Positions 56,028-63,656 of a stretch of 64,000 bases of DNA are shown here, one piece after another. Below the pieces are notes generated by a model. It was not told the origin of the DNA. It made no database searches and saw only the letters and a program-made list of their open reading frames with translations. A program made the translations under genes and the position numbers. Source of the DNA: VXYL01 sp965243175 (GTDB taxonomy: Bacteria; Pseudomonadota; Gammaproteobacteria; Pseudomonadales; Azotimanducaceae); contig OZ251532.1 of assembly GCA_965243175.1 (NCBI GenBank), positions 2,542,001 to 2,606,000 of the forward strand. The letters run 5' to 3'. Within the stretch, counting starts at the first letter, position 1. Every line of letters starts with the position of its first letter.

Positions 56028-57062
56028 CTAGAGGCCGACCACCAGACGGGCGACGCTTGACCGCGTGTGCGGCCGCAACGCGACCGGCTCGCCGTTGAAG
56101 GCCACCTGCACGCCCGGTGCGTAGCCGACGACGATGTGGAACGGCGCCTCGCCGTAGATGGAGTAGGACTCGCCGCTGTTGCCGAGGTCGGCGTGGATGG
56201 TCTCGCCGTTGGCGTCTTCCACTTCCACCCAGGAGTCGTCATCGAAGACGAGCGCCAGTTCGTCCGGAGGAAGAAGCGTGAAGTCGCTCTGCGGTTGCGC
56301 TTCGACCTCGGTTGGCGCGGCGTCTTCGCTCGCTGGCTCGAGGTCCGGCGAGTCGGCGGCGTCCGTTGAATCGGGAGCGCCTTGGGCGTCTGCCTCCGTG
56401 GTTGGCGCTGGCGCCACGAAGCGCCTGGGCACGTCGGCTTCGGCGTTCGCATCCGTGCCGATAGCGGCGTCTTCAATCGCTTCCGCGTTGCCGAAACCCG
56501 CACCAGTCGAAGGATTGCGGCTGGGCGCTGGTTCCTCGCGGCTCGGCGGTGGCGTAACGACCGTTGCCGGGCCGGTATCCGCCGCACGCGGTTCGGCGGG
56601 CTGCGTGGTTTCGGCCTGGGTGTCGTCGGACTTCCAGAAAGCCCAGTCCGACGACGACCAGCCGGCCATCCACAGCACGACCGCGGCGGCGATCAGCACG
56701 ATCGCCACCAAGCCGCCGAAGAGCGCGCCGAGATAGCGTTGGGCGCGATCCGCAAGCGGCGGCTTCAGCGGCCGCGGCATCTCCACCGGCGGCGACGAAT
56801 CCTCCCAGGACGGGTCCAGCCGCCGCACCAGCGGATCGGCATCGACGCCGACGAAGCGGGCGTAGGCGCGGATGTAGCCGTAGATGTAGGCGGGCGCGTG
56901 GAAGGCGTCGTAGCGCCCCTCTTCGAGCGCCCCGACGAGGGCCTCGTCGAGATGCGCCGACGTGGCGACCGCCGCGATGCTCGCGCCTTGGCGTTCCCGG
57001 GCCGCCTTGAGCGCCGCGCCGGGGTGCTCCTCGGCTGCCGCTTTTGCCGCCTTGTCGCTCAC
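56028..57062 (-). CDS. rodZ: Cytoskeletal protein RodZ
   Basis: RodZ links MreB filaments to the elongation machinery. With the GTG at 57062 the protein has 344 residues: an N-terminal HTH_25 domain (ALKAARERQGASIAAVA and GYIRAYARFVGVD, about residues 15-78), one membrane helix (about 113-134), a long proline-, glutamate- and aspartate-rich periplasmic linker, and a C-terminal DUF4115 beta domain (DSWVEVEDANGETI to the end). Upstream codons to 58175 are antisense-free but belong to rlmN. The rlmN stop overlaps by four bases. Confidence 0.94.
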   Translation of the reverse strand: MSDKAAKAAAEEHPGAALKAARERQGASIAAVATSAHLDEALVGALEEGRYDAFHAPAYIYGYIRAYARFVGVDADPLVRRLDPSWEDSSPPVEMPRPLKPPLADRAQRYLGALFGGLVAIVLIAAAVVLWMAGWSSSDWAFWKSDDTQAETTQPAEPRAADTGPATVVTPPPSREEPAPSRNPSTGAGFGNAEAIEDAAIGTDANAEADVPRRFVAPAPTTEADAQGAPDSTDAADSPDLEPASEDAAPTEVEAQPQSDFTLLPPDELALVFDDDSWVEVEDANGETIHADLGNSGESYSIYGEAPFHIVVGYAPGVQVAFNGEPVALRPHTRSSVARLVVGL

Positions 57063-58366
57063 GCCGCCCCCACGTCGCTGACGAGTATCGCCGGAGCCGC
57101 ACGAGATCCGCGCTTGGGGCGTTGCCGAAGCGCGTCGTGTTCGCCGGCGTTCGCTGTCGGCCGGTTCGCAGCGGCGGTTCGACGCGCCCGGCGGCGCGTT
57201 CGATCCTCGAAGTCGCCGGTCAGCTGGCCGCACGCGGCGGCGATGTCGTCGCCGCGGGTGGTGCGCAGCATGGTGGCGAGTCCGCCGTCCATGAGGCGCT
57301 TCTGGAACCTCGCCACGCGGCGCGGGCCGGGCCGCCGGTAGCCATGCACATCGGCTGCGAACGGATTGAACGGAATCAGATTGACCTTGCAGCGCATCGA
57401 CGCGAGCAGCCGCACCAGGTCGTCTGCATCTTCCAAGCTGTCGTTGACGCCCTCGATGAGCGTGTACTCGAAGGTGACCGAGCGGCGCGGGCCGACGCGG
57501 CGCAGATAGTGGCGGCAGGCGTCGAGCAGTTCGGCGATGGGATACTTGCGGTTGATGGGCACCAGCTGGTCGCGCAGTTCGTCGCGCGCCGCGTGCAGCG
57601 AGACCGCGAGGGAAACATCCGCCCGCTCCGTCATGTCGTAGATGCGCGGCACGACGCCGGAGGTGCTGATCGTCACCCGGCGCTTGGAAATGCCGAACGC
57701 CAAGTCGTCCATCAGCACCTCCGCCGCGTCCATCGTCGCGTCGAAGTTGAGCAGCGGTTCGCCCATGCCCATGAAGACCACGTTGGTGATGCCGCGACGG
57801 TCGCCCCGCTCCGCCAGCTCCCGACTCGCCCGCCACACCTGGCCGACGATCTCCGCCACCCCCAGGTTGCCGCCGAAGCCCTGCTTTCCGGTGGCGCAGA
57901 AGCTGCAATCGAGAGCGCAGCCCACCTGCGAGGAAATGCACAGCGTGTTGCGCCCGGCACCGTTCGCGTCGCTGCGCCGATCGGGGATGAGCACCGTTTC
58001 CACCGCTTGGCCGGCCGCGGTGCGCGCCGCCCACTTCAGCACGCCGTCCGCGCCCTGCTGCGCCGGCCCGAAGGCCGGGGCGCTGATCGTGGCGACTTGG
58101 CGCAGCCGCTCGCGCAGCGGCTTGGCGATGTTGGTCATGGCGTCGAAATCGTCCACGCCGCCGTGGTAGAGCCACTTCATAACCTGCTCGGCGCGGTAGG
58201 GCTTCTCTCCCAAGGAGACGAAGAACGCCGCCATCGAGCGGCGGGTCATGCCGAGCAGATTGGCCGGCGCCCCGTCGCCGTCGGGAGCGGCTACGGAGGC
58301 GGTGCGCGGGATTGGCGTTGAAGCCGGCCTCGTGTCCACAGGGAAGCTAACCGGCTGGCGAGGCAT
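57059..58366 (-). CDS. rlmN: 23S rRNA/tRNA adenine-C2 methyltransferase RlmN
   Basis: RlmN is a radical SAM enzyme that methylates A2503 in 23S rRNA and A37 in some tRNAs. The 435-residue protein has the LGEKPYRAEQVMKWLYH domain, the radical SAM cysteines in CALDCSFCATG, GMGEPLLNFD, and the catalytic cysteine region near MRTTRGDDIAAACGQL. The last 50 residues are a basic extension. The ATG at 58366 would overlap ndk by 20 bases; the GTG at 58339 just after the ndk stop is an alternative. Confidence 0.95.
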   Translation of the reverse strand: MPRQPVSFPVDTRPASTPIPRTASVAAPDGDGAPANLLGMTRRSMAAFFVSLGEKPYRAEQVMKWLYHGGVDDFDAMTNIAKPLRERLRQVATISAPAFGPAQQGADGVLKWAARTAAGQAVETVLIPDRRSDANGAGRNTLCISSQVGCALDCSFCATGKQGFGGNLGVAEIVGQVWRASRELAERGDRRGITNVVFMGMGEPLLNFDATMDAAEVLMDDLAFGISKRRVTISTSGVVPRIYDMTERADVSLAVSLHAARDELRDQLVPINRKYPIAELLDACRHYLRRVGPRRSVTFEYTLIEGVNDSLEDADDLVRLLASMRCKVNLIPFNPFAADVHGYRRPGPRRVARFQKRLMDGGLATMLRTTRGDDIAAACGQLTGDFEDRTRRRARRTAAANRPTANAGEHDALRQRPKRGSRAAPAILVSDVGAA

Positions 58367-58793
58367 CGGGGCGAACGCAGATGTCCTCGGGCTTGAAGAA
58401 ATAGGCGATTTCGCGGGCCGCGGAAGTTGGACTGTCGGAGCCGTGGACGGCGTTGGCGTCGATGGATTCCGCGAAGTCGGCGCGAATCGTGCCGGGCGCG
58501 GCCTGCTTCGGATCCGTGGCGCCCATGAGCTGGCGGTTGATCTGGATGGCGTCTTCGCCTTCGAGCACCTGCACGACGATCGGCCCCGAGCACATGTATT
58601 CCACCAAGGCGTCGTAGAAGGGCTTGCCGCGGTGCTCGGCGTAGAAGCCGCCGATCATCTCCGGCGACGGGCGCAGCATCCTCGCGGCGACGACCGACAA
58701 GCCGCCTTTCTCGAAGCGCGAGAGAATTTCGCCGATCAGATTCCTGGCGACGGCGTCCGGTTTGACGATGGACAGCGTCCTTTCCACGGCCAT
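58347..58793 (-). CDS. ndk: Nucleoside diphosphate kinase
   Basis: Ndk keeps nucleoside triphosphate pools balanced. This 148-residue protein starts ERTLSIVKPDAVARNLIGEI and contains MLRPSPEMIGGFY, the phosphorylated-histidine motif NAVHGSDS and a final FFKPEDIC. Length and motifs are standard. GGAGA precedes the ATG by six bases. It precedes rlmN as in most gammaproteobacteria. Confidence 0.98.
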   Translation of the reverse strand: MAVERTLSIVKPDAVARNLIGEILSRFEKGGLSVVAARMLRPSPEMIGGFYAEHRGKPFYDALVEYMCSGPIVVQVLEGEDAIQINRQLMGATDPKQAAPGTIRADFAESIDANAVHGSDSPTSAAREIAYFFKPEDICVRPDASPAG

Positions 58794-58850
58794 AGAGCGT
58801 CTCCAAGCGTGATGGCGAGGCCAAGCGCTCAGGCGCTCGCCGGACGCGGA

Positions 58851-60026
58851 TTATACGCTGCCGTCGCCCGCCGATGCCTGCAATGCGTTGACCGTTTCCA
58901 CCACCCGCCGCGCCGCATGGTCGACGTCCTCCGCGGTGGTGAAGCGGCCGATGGTCATGCGCAGCGAGCTCTGCGCCAGTTCGTCTGGAACCCCGAGCGC
59001 CCGCAGCACATAAGATGGCTCCACTGTGGCCGAGGTGCAGGCGGAGCCAGTCGAGACCGCGAGATCGTCCAAGGCCATCAGCAGCGTTTCTCCGTCGACC
59101 TCGGCGAAGGCGACGTTCAGCAGCCCAGGCAGGCGCTGGTCGAGCGCGCCGTTCAGCCGCGCTCCCTGCACTTGGCTCAGGCGCGCCCAGAGGGCGCTCC
59201 GCAGGCCGAGAATGCGCGCGTTCTCGGTCGCCATCGCAGCCGCCGCCAAGCGGCACGCTTCGCCCATGCCGACGATCTGGTGCGTCGCCAAGGTGCCCGA
59301 GCGCATGCCGCGTTCGTGGCCGCCGCCGTGGATCTGCGCGGCGACGCGAAGCGGCGGCTCGCGCCGCACGTACAGCGCGCCGATGCCCTTCGGCCCGTAG
59401 ATCTTGTGCGCCGACATGCTCACCATATCCAGGCAGTCCCGTTCGACGTCCAGCGGCACCTTGCCGGCGCTCTGCGCCGCGTCGGTGTGGAAGATCACGC
59501 TGCGCTCGCGGCACAGCCGCCCGATCGCCGCCACGTCGTTGACGGTGCCGACTTCGTTGTTGGCGTGCATGACGGAGACCAGCGCCGTGTCCGCGCGCAG
59601 CGCCGCTTCGACGGCCGCCGCGGCGACGAGGCCGTTGGCGTTCGGATCGATGTAGGTGACGTCCACGCCCAAGCCTTCCAAGTGCTTCGCCGTGTCCAGA
59701 ATCGCCTTGTGCTCGTAGGTGGTGGTGACCAGATGGCCGCCCCCGGCTGCCTCGATGACGCCTTTGAGCGCCAAGTTGTCGGACTCCGTGGCGCCGGACG
59801 TCCAGACCACGCCGCGCGGATCGCCGCCGAGCAGCGCCGCCACCTGGCTGCGGGCTTCCTCCACCAGTTCGGCGGCATCCCAGCCGTAGACGTGCGACGT
59901 GGACGCCGGGTTGCCGAAGTCGCCGTCCGCGAGCAGGCAGCCGCTCATCTTCTGGGCGACCCGGGGATCGACCGGCGTGGTCGCCGCGTAGTCCAGATAG
60001 ACGACGTTGCGCTGGGCGTTGGACAT
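58851..60026 (-). CDS. iscS: Cysteine desulfurase IscS
   Basis: IscS removes sulfur from cysteine with PLP for Fe-S cluster and thio-modification pathways. The 391-residue protein has YLDYAATTPVDPRV, the PLP lysine in SMSAHKIYGPKG, GGGHERGMRSGT and the active-site cysteine in STGSACTS. It follows iscR by 19 bases. iscU, iscA, hscB, hscA and fdx, expected next, are absent; ndk follows instead. Confidence 0.96.
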   Translation of the reverse strand: MSNAQRNVVYLDYAATTPVDPRVAQKMSGCLLADGDFGNPASTSHVYGWDAAELVEEARSQVAALLGGDPRGVVWTSGATESDNLALKGVIEAAGGGHLVTTTYEHKAILDTAKHLEGLGVDVTYIDPNANGLVAAAAVEAALRADTALVSVMHANNEVGTVNDVAAIGRLCRERSVIFHTDAAQSAGKVPLDVERDCLDMVSMSAHKIYGPKGIGALYVRREPPLRVAAQIHGGGHERGMRSGTLATHQIVGMGEACRLAAAAMATENARILGLRSALWARLSQVQGARLNGALDQRLPGLLNVAFAEVDGETLLMALDDLAVSTGSACTSATVEPSYVLRALGVPDELAQSSLRMTIGRFTTAEDVDHAARRVVETVNALQASAGDGSV

Positions 60027-60045
60027 TGGGTTCAGGCAGGCCGGC

Positions 60046-60507
60046 TCAGACGAGCCGCGCCGCGATCAGATTGCCGACGTCCTGCCGCCGCGCCACCGCG
60101 AGCACGTCGCCGCGGCACACCAGGCTCGCCAAGGTGATGCGCGACAGGAACAGATGGATCTGCATGGACAAGTCCGCCCAGAGTTCGTGCGTCAGGCAGA
60201 CGTCGCCGTCCTGGCAGTCGCCAGCTCCGCCGCAACGGGTCGCATCGACGCCTTCCCCCACCGCCCCGATGACGTCCGCAACGCTCACGGCCTCCGCGTC
60301 CCGACCCAGCCGATAGCCGCCGCGCGGGCCGCGAGCGCTCGCCACCAACCCGCTGCGCCGAAGCCGCGCGAAGAGCTGCTCCAGATAGGGCTGCGAGAGC
60401 CCCTGCCGTTCCGCGATGTCCGCGAGCGAAACCGGCCCCTCGGCATCGTGCAGGGCGAGATCGAGCATGGCCGTCACGGCGTAGCGCCCCTTGGTCGTCA
60501 GGCGCAT
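60046..60507 (-). CDS. iscR: Fe-S cluster regulator IscR
   Basis: IscR is an Rrf2-family repressor that senses the cell's [2Fe-2S] status and represses the isc operon. This 153-residue protein starts MRLTTKGRYAVTAMLDLA, with a winged helix including SQPYLEQLFARLRRSGL. The cluster ligands are Cys92, Cys98 and Cys104 with His107, at the E. coli positions. GAGGCGGGT precedes the ATG. A DNA site for it was not recognised in the 70-base upstream region. Confidence 0.96.
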   Translation of the reverse strand: MRLTTKGRYAVTAMLDLALHDAEGPVSLADIAERQGLSQPYLEQLFARLRRSGLVASARGPRGGYRLGRDAEAVSVADVIGAVGEGVDATRCGGAGDCQDGDVCLTHELWADLSMQIHLFLSRITLASLVCRGDVLAVARRQDVGNLIAARLV

Positions 60508-60577
60508 CGGCGACCCGCCTCGGACTGTTTGGCTTGCGCGTCGCGGCTGTCGAACGACTCGATGGCGTTGTCGCTGC

Positions 60578-61318
60578 TCATTGGCCGCCCGCAGCCTCCA
60601 GCCGATGTCGTAGGCGAGCTGCGAACTCCGCGTGTGCGGGGTGTTCGATTCCCTTGCGCAGTTCCGCCAGCACGCCGGTGCCGTCATTGGCCAACAGCGC
60701 GTCCACGGCCAGACGCAAGCCGGGGAAGGTAGGGCTCTCGTACACGCTTGCCGTGGACGTCAGCGGCTGGAACTCGTCGTCCACGAGCACGAACCAATCC
60801 ACGGCCTTGTCGTAGACGCGCCACACGACGTACTCCAGCACGCCGCTGCGACGGTAGACGCGCAGCTTGTCGTGCAAGTCGTAGGCGGCACTGCTGGCCG
60901 CGACTTCCACAACAAGCTCCGGGGCGCCTTCGACGTAGTCGTCCGCGCTTAGGCTGGATTGACCGCCGGCCACCGCGTCTATCCGCAGCAGCACGTCCGG
61001 CTGCGGCTCGTTGTCGCGATCCAAGCGCACCGTGGCGTTGTCCAGCACGCTGACGTGCGGCGTCGCCGCGCTGTAGACGTACAGCCAACCGGCCACCGAG
61101 GCGCTCGGCCTGCCGTGGCTGGTTGCGCGCACCGGCGATGGCACGTGGACGACTCCTTCGATCAGTTCCGCCTTGTGGATGTCTGGCCGCGCCAGGTAGC
61201 GGCGTTCGAACTCGCAGCGAGCGAGGCGATCGCCGTTTTCCAACGGCACGGGCATGCCGCCCGGCCAAGGCGGGCCGGCGGGGAGGGCGGTCGTAGACGG
61301 CACATGCGACTGGGCCAT
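60578..61318 (-). CDS. Uma2 family (DUF820) PD-(D/E)XK nuclease-like protein
   Basis: This 246-residue protein belongs to the Uma2 family, which has a restriction-endonuclease-like fold. Features are ELIEGVVHVPSP, the NEPQPDVLLRI motif with the metal-binding aspartate, APELVVEVAASSAAYDL with the catalytic glutamate, and the KLRVYRRSGVLEYVVW helix and strand. The function is unknown; the family is abundant in cyanobacteria and is seen near mobile and stress genes. A sigma70-like promoter has its -10 six bases before the ATG, so the transcript is probably leaderless. Confidence 0.88.
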   Translation of the reverse strand: MAQSHVPSTTALPAGPPWPGGMPVPLENGDRLARCEFERRYLARPDIHKAELIEGVVHVPSPVRATSHGRPSASVAGWLYVYSAATPHVSVLDNATVRLDRDNEPQPDVLLRIDAVAGGQSSLSADDYVEGAPELVVEVAASSAAYDLHDKLRVYRRSGVLEYVVWRVYDKAVDWFVLVDDEFQPLTSTASVYESPTFPGLRLAVDALLANDGTGVLAELRKGIEHPAHAEFAARLRHRLEAAGGQ

Positions 61319-61324
61319 GTCTAG

Positions 61325-61353
61325 ACTCTATGGGCGACGCGACGTTGGCGCAA
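61325..61353 (-). promoter_or_regulatory. Putative leaderless promoter of the Uma2 gene
   Basis: On the minus strand TTGCGC (61353-61348), 17 bases, TAGAGT (61330-61325), six bases, then ATG. Confidence 0.45.
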
Positions 61354-61403
61354 CCATCCGGGCTCAGCACCATGTTAGATCGTCCGTGGAGAACCGCGAG
61401 ACG

Positions 61404-61775
61404 CTATCGGGTGACGCCCTCGTCCCTCTCCGGCGTCCGCGCCTGCCGCACCTGCGTGATGCGTCGTTCCACGTCGGCCTTCATCTTGGGCAGTCGCTCC
61501 GCCGCCCGCCACAGGCGGTCCGGCGTCATTTTGTAGTAGTCGTGGGCGATGGTGTTCCGCAGTTCCCTGAAATGCCGAACGTCTTCGGGGGCCGCGCCTT
61601 CGATGTGCCGATGCAGGTCCTGCCCGACCGCGCCGAGCAGCGTCGACAGGGTCGCTTGGTGCCTCCACGATGCCTCGAACTCTTCGTAGGTGAACTCCGA
61701 CGCCACTGTCATGGCACGGTCGATGGAAGTCCACAGCGCAGTGAGAAGCGTCTCCTGCGGATCGCCCTTCGGCAT
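61404..61775 (-). CDS. hepT: HepT-like HEPN ribonuclease toxin (DUF86)
   Basis: This 123-residue helical protein has the HEPN nuclease motif R-N-T-I-A-H-D-Y (R73, H78, D79, Y80) in FRELRNTIAHDYYK. HepT toxins cleave RNA and are inactivated when the partner MntA adenylylates the tyrosine near the active site. The first half has LSTLLGAVGQDLHR. The ATG shares one base with the TGA of mntA (TGATG), so the two are coupled. The position after the antitoxin is the usual type VII order. Confidence 0.9.
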   Translation of the reverse strand: MPKGDPQETLLTALWTSIDRAMTVASEFTYEEFEASWRHQATLSTLLGAVGQDLHRHIEGAAPEDVRHFRELRNTIAHDYYKMTPDRLWRAAERLPKMKADVERRITQVRQARTPERDEGVTR

Positions 61776-62098
61776 CAGAACACGTGGACGAGATCGTCTC
61801 CGGCGAGCTCCTTCAACGCCCCTTCAAGCGGCATGATGGTCACGTCGGCTTTCCGTCCGAACGCATGCGTGAGCAGATCCCTCGCGTCCGCGTCGATCAG
61901 GATGTCGCCCGGGTCCACGGTGCGCAGAGCGATGTCCACATCGCTCGCCGGGGTGTCGTCGCCCCTCGCCACCGAACCGAACATCCACACGTCCGTGACG
62001 CCGAGCAGCGCCAGTTCGCCTTGAAGGGCGCGGATCGAGGCGAAGGCCGCATCCCTGACGGGCGGCTCCTTCGGAAGCGTGAGGGGCTGGGTGTTCAT
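61775..62098 (-). CDS. mntA: MntA-like nucleotidyltransferase antitoxin
   Basis: This 107-residue minimal nucleotidyltransferase has FGSVARGDDTPASDVDIAL (G41-S42, D53-x-D55), the active site used to adenylylate HepT. A further acidic residue lies in KADVTIMPL. A start at 62218 would include a poorly conserved N-terminal extension; ATG 62098 fits the family and the promoter at 62139-62168. It forms a bicistronic unit with hepT. Confidence 0.9.
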   Translation of the reverse strand: MNTQPLTLPKEPPVRDAAFASIRALQGELALLGVTDVWMFGSVARGDDTPASDVDIALRTVDPGDILIDADARDLLTHAFGRKADVTIMPLEGALKELAGDDLVHVF

Positions 62099-62138
62099 GG
62101 CGCGTCCGATCATACGCCTCGTTACGGGCGGGAACACC

Positions 62139-62168
62139 CTGTGTACTGGTTCAAACTGGTTCACGTCA
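62139..62168 (-). promoter_or_regulatory. Promoter and repeat operator of mntA-hepT
   Basis: On the minus strand TTGACG (62168-62163), 18 bases, TACACA (62144-62139). The spacer is filled by two direct repeats of TGAACCAGT with a ten-base period, placed for binding on one face of the helix. Autorepression by the MntA-HepT pair is an inference. Confidence 0.5.
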
Positions 62169-62258
62169 AAGAAACGAGCCGGTGGTCGCAAGAGGCGCCC
62201 GGATTGGGTCACAATCATCCGCCTTGGGAGTCAAGGGCCAACGCCGGGAGGCAATGCC

Positions 62259-63356
62259 ATGCGATTCATCCAGTTCGTTGCGACAACCGCGTTCCTCGCG
62301 CTAGGCGTCGGCTGCGGCCCGGTGCCGGAAGAGGGGGAAGCGCCTGCGCCGGAACAGGCGGCGCCGGAAGCGCCAGCGGAAGAAGTCGCCGAAGCGTCTG
62401 GCGATTTCGCCACCGATCACCATCGCTTCGAGGAAGTCGCGCCTGGCGTGTACTTCGTCACCTACACGTTGCCCGCCTTCTTCAACAGCAACTCGATGGT
62501 GATCGTCAACGAGGCGGACGTGATCGTCGTCGATTCGCACATCACGCCGGAGACTGGCCGCCAGCTGATCGCCGATATCCGGCGCATCACGGACAAGCCC
62601 ATCAGCGTGCTGGTGAACACGCACTTCCACTACGACCACGCGCACGGCAACCAGGTCTTCGAGGGCGCGCGGATCATCGGCCACGAGTTCACGCGCATGA
62701 AGATGGCGGGTACGCCGCTCGAGGAACATACGTTCACGGACTATCTCGGCCGCATCAACGCCGGCATCGAAGGCGTCCAGGCGCGGCTGGCCGAGGCGGA
62801 AGCGGAGCAGCGCCCGGAGATCGAGACGCAGCTGGCCGCCATGCAGGCGCATCTGGTTACCGTCGAGGAAACCGCTCCGGTGGCGCCGAACGTCACGTTG
62901 AACGAGCGCATCACGCTCTACCGGGGCGAGCGCGAAATCCAGGTGGTGTTCTGCGGCCGAGCGCATACCGGCGGCGACGTCGTGGTCTTTCTGCCGAACG
63001 AGCGCCTCGTCTTCACCGGCGACATGATGCTCGGCGTACCGTCCTGGCTTGGCGACGGCTTCGTGGAAGAGTGGCCGGACACCCTCGAGAATCTGAAGGC
63101 TCTGGACTTCGACCTGATTCTGCCCGGCCACGGGCCGACGTTCGCCGACCGCGGCCGCATCGATCTGGTGCAGGACTACTACCGAGCGCTGTTCGCCAGC
63201 GTCGTCGCGCTGCACGGCGAAGGCAAGAGCGCCGAGGAAGCCGCAGCCGCCGTGGACCTGACGCAGTTCAAGGACACGCTCGGCATCACGCGGGTCGGCA
63301 CGGACCCGCAAGCGGTGCGGCGGATGTACCAGCTGCTCGACGAAGGCAGCACTTGA
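62259..63356 (+). CDS. MBL-fold metallo-hydrolase lipoprotein
   Basis: This 365-residue protein has a lipoprotein signal ending LGVGC (cysteine about 19) and a glutamate-, proline- and alanine-rich linker. The metallo-beta-lactamase domain has the zinc motif HFHYDH (122-127), a later CGRAHTGGDVVVFLP histidine, the metal-bridging FTGDMMLG and GHGPT. The substrate is unknown; similar proteins are periplasmic or outer-membrane hydrolases. GGGAGGC precedes the ATG by about six bases. It diverges from mntA. Confidence 0.9.
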   Translation: MRFIQFVATTAFLALGVGCGPVPEEGEAPAPEQAAPEAPAEEVAEASGDFATDHHRFEEVAPGVYFVTYTLPAFFNSNSMVIVNEADVIVVDSHITPETGRQLIADIRRITDKPISVLVNTHFHYDHAHGNQVFEGARIIGHEFTRMKMAGTPLEEHTFTDYLGRINAGIEGVQARLAEAEAEQRPEIETQLAAMQAHLVTVEETAPVAPNVTLNERITLYRGEREIQVVFCGRAHTGGDVVVFLPNERLVFTGDMMLGVPSWLGDGFVEEWPDTLENLKALDFDLILPGHGPTFADRGRIDLVQDYYRALFASVVALHGEGKSAEEAAAAVDLTQFKDTLGITRVGTDPQAVRRMYQLLDEGST

Positions 63357-63424
63357 GCGGCTGGCAGCGCGGAATAGCCAAGTTCATGCAGGACGACGGA
63401 CCAACGGCGCCCGAAGGAGTCTCC

Positions 63425-63559
63425 ATGTCGATCAAGACGTGGGCGCAGCGATGGAAGGCCGAGTGGCGCGGCGATGGCAAGTGGTACATGCTCTTTCTCG
63501 TCGCCCTCACCGCAGTGAACTGCGCGGTGTTGCTGCACCTCTATTTGCGGGCGGGTTAG
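63425..63559 (+). CDS. Small membrane protein, 44 residues
   Basis: A short ORF with an AAGGAG site six bases before its ATG. The protein has a basic, tryptophan-rich N terminus (KTWAQRWKAEWRGDGKW) and a single membrane helix (YMLFLVALTAVNCAVLLHLYL). It lies 68 bases after the MBL lipoprotein gene on the same strand. The function is unknown. The good ribosome site and a clear transmembrane segment support it more than its length alone would. Confidence 0.6.
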   Translation: MSIKTWAQRWKAEWRGDGKWYMLFLVALTAVNCAVLLHLYLRAG

Positions 63560-63568
63560 CCAGCTGAC

Positions 63569-63616
63569 CACTCCACTCCCGCCCAGCTCGACGGAGCAAG
63601 GCGGGAGGGGAGAGTG
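63569..63616. terminator. Strong inverted repeat between convergent genes
   Basis: The arms 63569-63583 and 63600-63616 pair over most of their length (CACTC and CTCCCGCC with GGCGGGAG and GAGTG). The hairpin lies between the small membrane protein gene and the dehydrogenase gene, which converge. No T run follows on either strand, so a bidirectional terminator is only probable. Confidence 0.5.
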
Positions 63617-63656
63617 GGCCGGGCGCTTGAGCCAACGAGCCCAAGCGCTGCGGCGG

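Noticed and set aside
60498..60581. A 27-codon frame overlapping the Uma2 stop (ATGA) and the iscR start
   Set aside because: It has coupling overlaps at both ends, but it is short, without a ribosome site or family, and can arise by chance.
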